From contig NZ_JAKSYG010000256.1 in the NCBI RefSeq assembly GCF_022829725.1, positions 248,001 to 312,000 on the forward strand: a stretch of 64,000 nucleotides of DNA, given 5' to 3'. Made by a program: the position numbers and the translations under genes. Position 1 is the stretch's first letter, and each line of letters begins with the position of its first letter. The notes under the pieces are model-generated. The model had not been told where the DNA came from. It did not search any database and saw nothing but the letters and a program-made list of their open reading frames with translations. The stretch comes from Methylobacterium sp. E-005 (GTDB taxonomy: Bacteria; Pseudomonadota; Alphaproteobacteria; Rhizobiales; Beijerinckiaceae). Of this stretch, positions 62,505 through 64,000 are shown one piece after another.

Positions 62505-63704
62505 ATGCGTACCGCTCCGGAGAGCCTCGCCGTGCCGCCACTGCCGATCCTTGCCCTGGCCGTTGCCTCCTTCGGCATCGGCACCACGGAATTCGTCATC
62601 ATGGGGCTGCTGCCGGAGGTCGCCCGGAGCTTCGGCGTCACCATCCCGCAGGCCGGGTACCTCGTCTCGGGCTACGCCATGGGGGTGGTCGTGGGCGCCC
62701 CGATCGTGGCGATCGCGACGGCCCGCCTCCCGCGCAAGACCGCTCTCCTGGCTTTGATGGGCGTCTTTCTGCTCGGCAACCTCGGCTGCGCTTTGGCGCC
62801 GAGCTACACGTTGCTGATGGCGGCGCGCGTGCTCACCGCCTTCGCGCACGGCGCCTTTTTCGGGATCGGGGCCGTCGTGGCGCGGGATCTCGTGCCGCGC
62901 GAGCGGCGTACCCAAGCCGTCTCGCTCATGTTCGCCGGCCTCACCCTCGCCAACGTGCTGGGTGTTCCCCTCGGCACTGCCCTCGGGCAAGTCGCCGGGT
63001 GGCGTTCGACCTTCTGGGCCGTGGTGGCGATCGGCATTGCCGCGGGCGTGGCGATCCAGATCTGCGTGCCCGCTGGGCTGCCTGGCACGCGGGGACGCCT
63101 GCTCAGCGAGTTCCGGGCCCTCGGCCGCTGGCCGGTGCTGCGGCCCATGCTGATCTCGACCCTGTCGTCGGTCAGCTTCTTCACGGTATTCACCTACATC
63201 ACGCCGTTCCTGACCAACGTCACCGGGTTCACGCCCCACGGTGTGACCGGCGTGCTGTTCGCCGCCGGGGTAGGTCTGACCCTCGGAAACCTCGCGGGTG
63301 GGCATTTCGCCGACCGAGGCCAGATGGCGACGATCATCAGCAGCATCCTCGGTATCGTGGCGGTGCTCCTGACCTTGGCTCTGGTGGCGCACCATCCGGT
63401 CATGACGGTCGCGGTGCTGGTCCTGTGGTCGGGGCTGGCCTTCGCGCTGGTCTCTCCGCTGCAGATCTGGGTGGTCGAGGCCGCGAGCGATGCGCCGAAT
63501 CTCGCCTCGACGCTCAATCAGGGGGCGTTCAACCTCGGCAACGCCACCGGCGCCTGGATCGGCGGCTTAGCTCTGACGTTGGGGGCCGGCTACGGCGAAT
63601 TGCCTCTGATCGCAGCCACCGTCTCGCTGGTCGCCCTGGGCCTGACCCTGACGGCGGTCGGCCGTTCGGCGCGGCTGCTCGCCCGGTCTCAACCATCCGC
63701 CTGA
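62505..63704 (+). CDS. MFS transporter, AraJ-like exporter
   Basis: 399 residues, from ATG 62505 (a GTG at 62531 is not in a better position). Twelve helices: LALAVASFGIGTTEFVIMG is the typical AraJ/YdhP start, followed by LLPEVARSFGVTIPQAGYLV, RLPRKTALLA in the loop between helices 2 and 3, and GHFADRGQMATII. It resembles sugar-efflux or drug exporters. It is separated from mucR by 221 bases. Substrate unknown. Confidence 0.92.
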   Translation: MRTAPESLAVPPLPILALAVASFGIGTTEFVIMGLLPEVARSFGVTIPQAGYLVSGYAMGVVVGAPIVAIATARLPRKTALLALMGVFLLGNLGCALAPSYTLLMAARVLTAFAHGAFFGIGAVVARDLVPRERRTQAVSLMFAGLTLANVLGVPLGTALGQVAGWRSTFWAVVAIGIAAGVAIQICVPAGLPGTRGRLLSEFRALGRWPVLRPMLISTLSSVSFFTVFTYITPFLTNVTGFTPHGVTGVLFAAGVGLTLGNLAGGHFADRGQMATIISSILGIVAVLLTLALVAHHPVMTVAVLVLWSGLAFALVSPLQIWVVEAASDAPNLASTLNQGAFNLGNATGAWIGGLALTLGAGYGELPLIAATVSLVALGLTLTAVGRSARLLARSQPSA

Positions 63705-63818
63705 TTGCGGCGTCGTGTTCTCAAGCTCGGCATGCGACCGGCCGGGCCGATAACGGGCCGGAGACGCGCTGCGCGCGCCTCCCATCCTCGATGGCCGTAT
63801 CAGCGATGCCCGCTGCGC

Positions 63819-63944
63819 TCAGCACTTGAATGGATCGCCGGGTCGGTCTGTCTCAGAAACGCAGCTGTCGATATGGTCTGTGATCGACCATCCGAGCAGA
63901 CCCAGCGAAACCAGAAGCAGAACCAGAGCGATCATGCGTGCCAT
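63819..63944 (-). CDS. small membrane peptide, 41 residues
   Basis: A short frame starting MARMIALVLLLVSLGLLGWS: one hydrophobic helix (residues 4-19) followed by ITDHIDSCVSETDRPG and a C-terminal Cys. No family recognised. It is convergent with the MFS gene. It could be a lipoprotein-like or a regulatory small protein; support is only the tidy membrane-helix pattern and clean start. Confidence 0.45.
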   Translation of the reverse strand: MARMIALVLLLVSLGLLGWSITDHIDSCVSETDRPGDPFKC

Positions 63945-64000
63945 GTTGGTTGCAGCCGAGTCGACTCACAGGACAAGTCTGGTTTTCAGCTGCGTAGCAT

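Overview
The window is a chromosomal segment of very high GC content (I judge it near 70 percent by eye), densely coded, with many ATGA/GTGA gene overlaps and frequent GTG/TTG starts. Gene content and order point to an alphaproteobacterium of the order Rhizobiales/Hyphomicrobiales, most likely Methylobacterium or a close relative. The main reasons are the ctaC-ctaD-ctaB-small protein-ctaG-ctaE-DUF983-SURF1 oxidase operon, a cpdR gene divergent from an N-formylglutamate amidohydrolase, a MucR regulator, and a phasin. The genus is inference; the order is well supported.

Layout. 1-6.3 kb: end of an MFS transporter, a phosphopantetheinyl transferase, tRNA-Pro(CGG), a membrane-anchored SGNH-like protein, the queuosine pair queA-tgt, and a cation diffusion facilitator. 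6.3-8.0 kb: dimethylsulfone monooxygenase sfnG followed by a decayed sfnB-like fragment. 8.2-15.0 kb: aa3-type cytochrome c oxidase structural and assembly genes. 15.3-17.0 kb: fdhD and a secreted PepSY-like protein. 17.6-24.3 kb: glutamate synthase gltB and gltD with a BrnT/BrnA toxin-antitoxin pair between them. 24.4-29.3 kb: DUF459 hydrolase, lytic transglycosylase, galE and galU (cell envelope and sugar nucleotides). 29.5-36.4 kb: N-formylglutamate amidohydrolase, cpdR, grxC, nitrilase-like amidase, DUF1178, dsbB, a VTT-domain membrane protein, tRNA-Leu(CAA), an FAD oxidoreductase and a deacetylase. 36.4-44.2 kb: a D-amino-acid PLP enzyme, galactonate-branch kinase and aldolase, and a five-gene branched-chain-type ABC transporter. 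44.3-46.6 kb: a hypothetical gene and mutL. 46.8-53.0 kb: a catabolic cluster. 53.2-64 kb: phasin and hydrolase, XRE and cupin genes, rsmD and an RluB-type enzyme, small stress proteins, tadA, an outer-membrane barrel, mucR, an MFS exporter and a 41-residue membrane peptide.

How genes work together. The oxidase genes supply subunits I-III, heme A synthesis (CtaB), copper insertion (CtaG) and SURF1. A strong intrinsic terminator sits between ctaE and DUF983-SURF1. The 46.8-53.0 kb cluster encodes an ACAD10/11-type acyl-CoA dehydrogenase, thiolase, SDR, APH-like kinase, a 107-residue DUF6285-like protein and an acyl-CoA synthetase. This matches the levulinate/4-hydroxyacid (lva) pathway logic of Pseudomonas putida and is the best candidate here for an under-described system, with a phasin next door. 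Other notable points are a Tgt that has lost three of four zinc ligands, a MucR with a degenerate zinc finger, the toxin-antitoxin pair splitting gltBD, and the decayed partner of sfnG.
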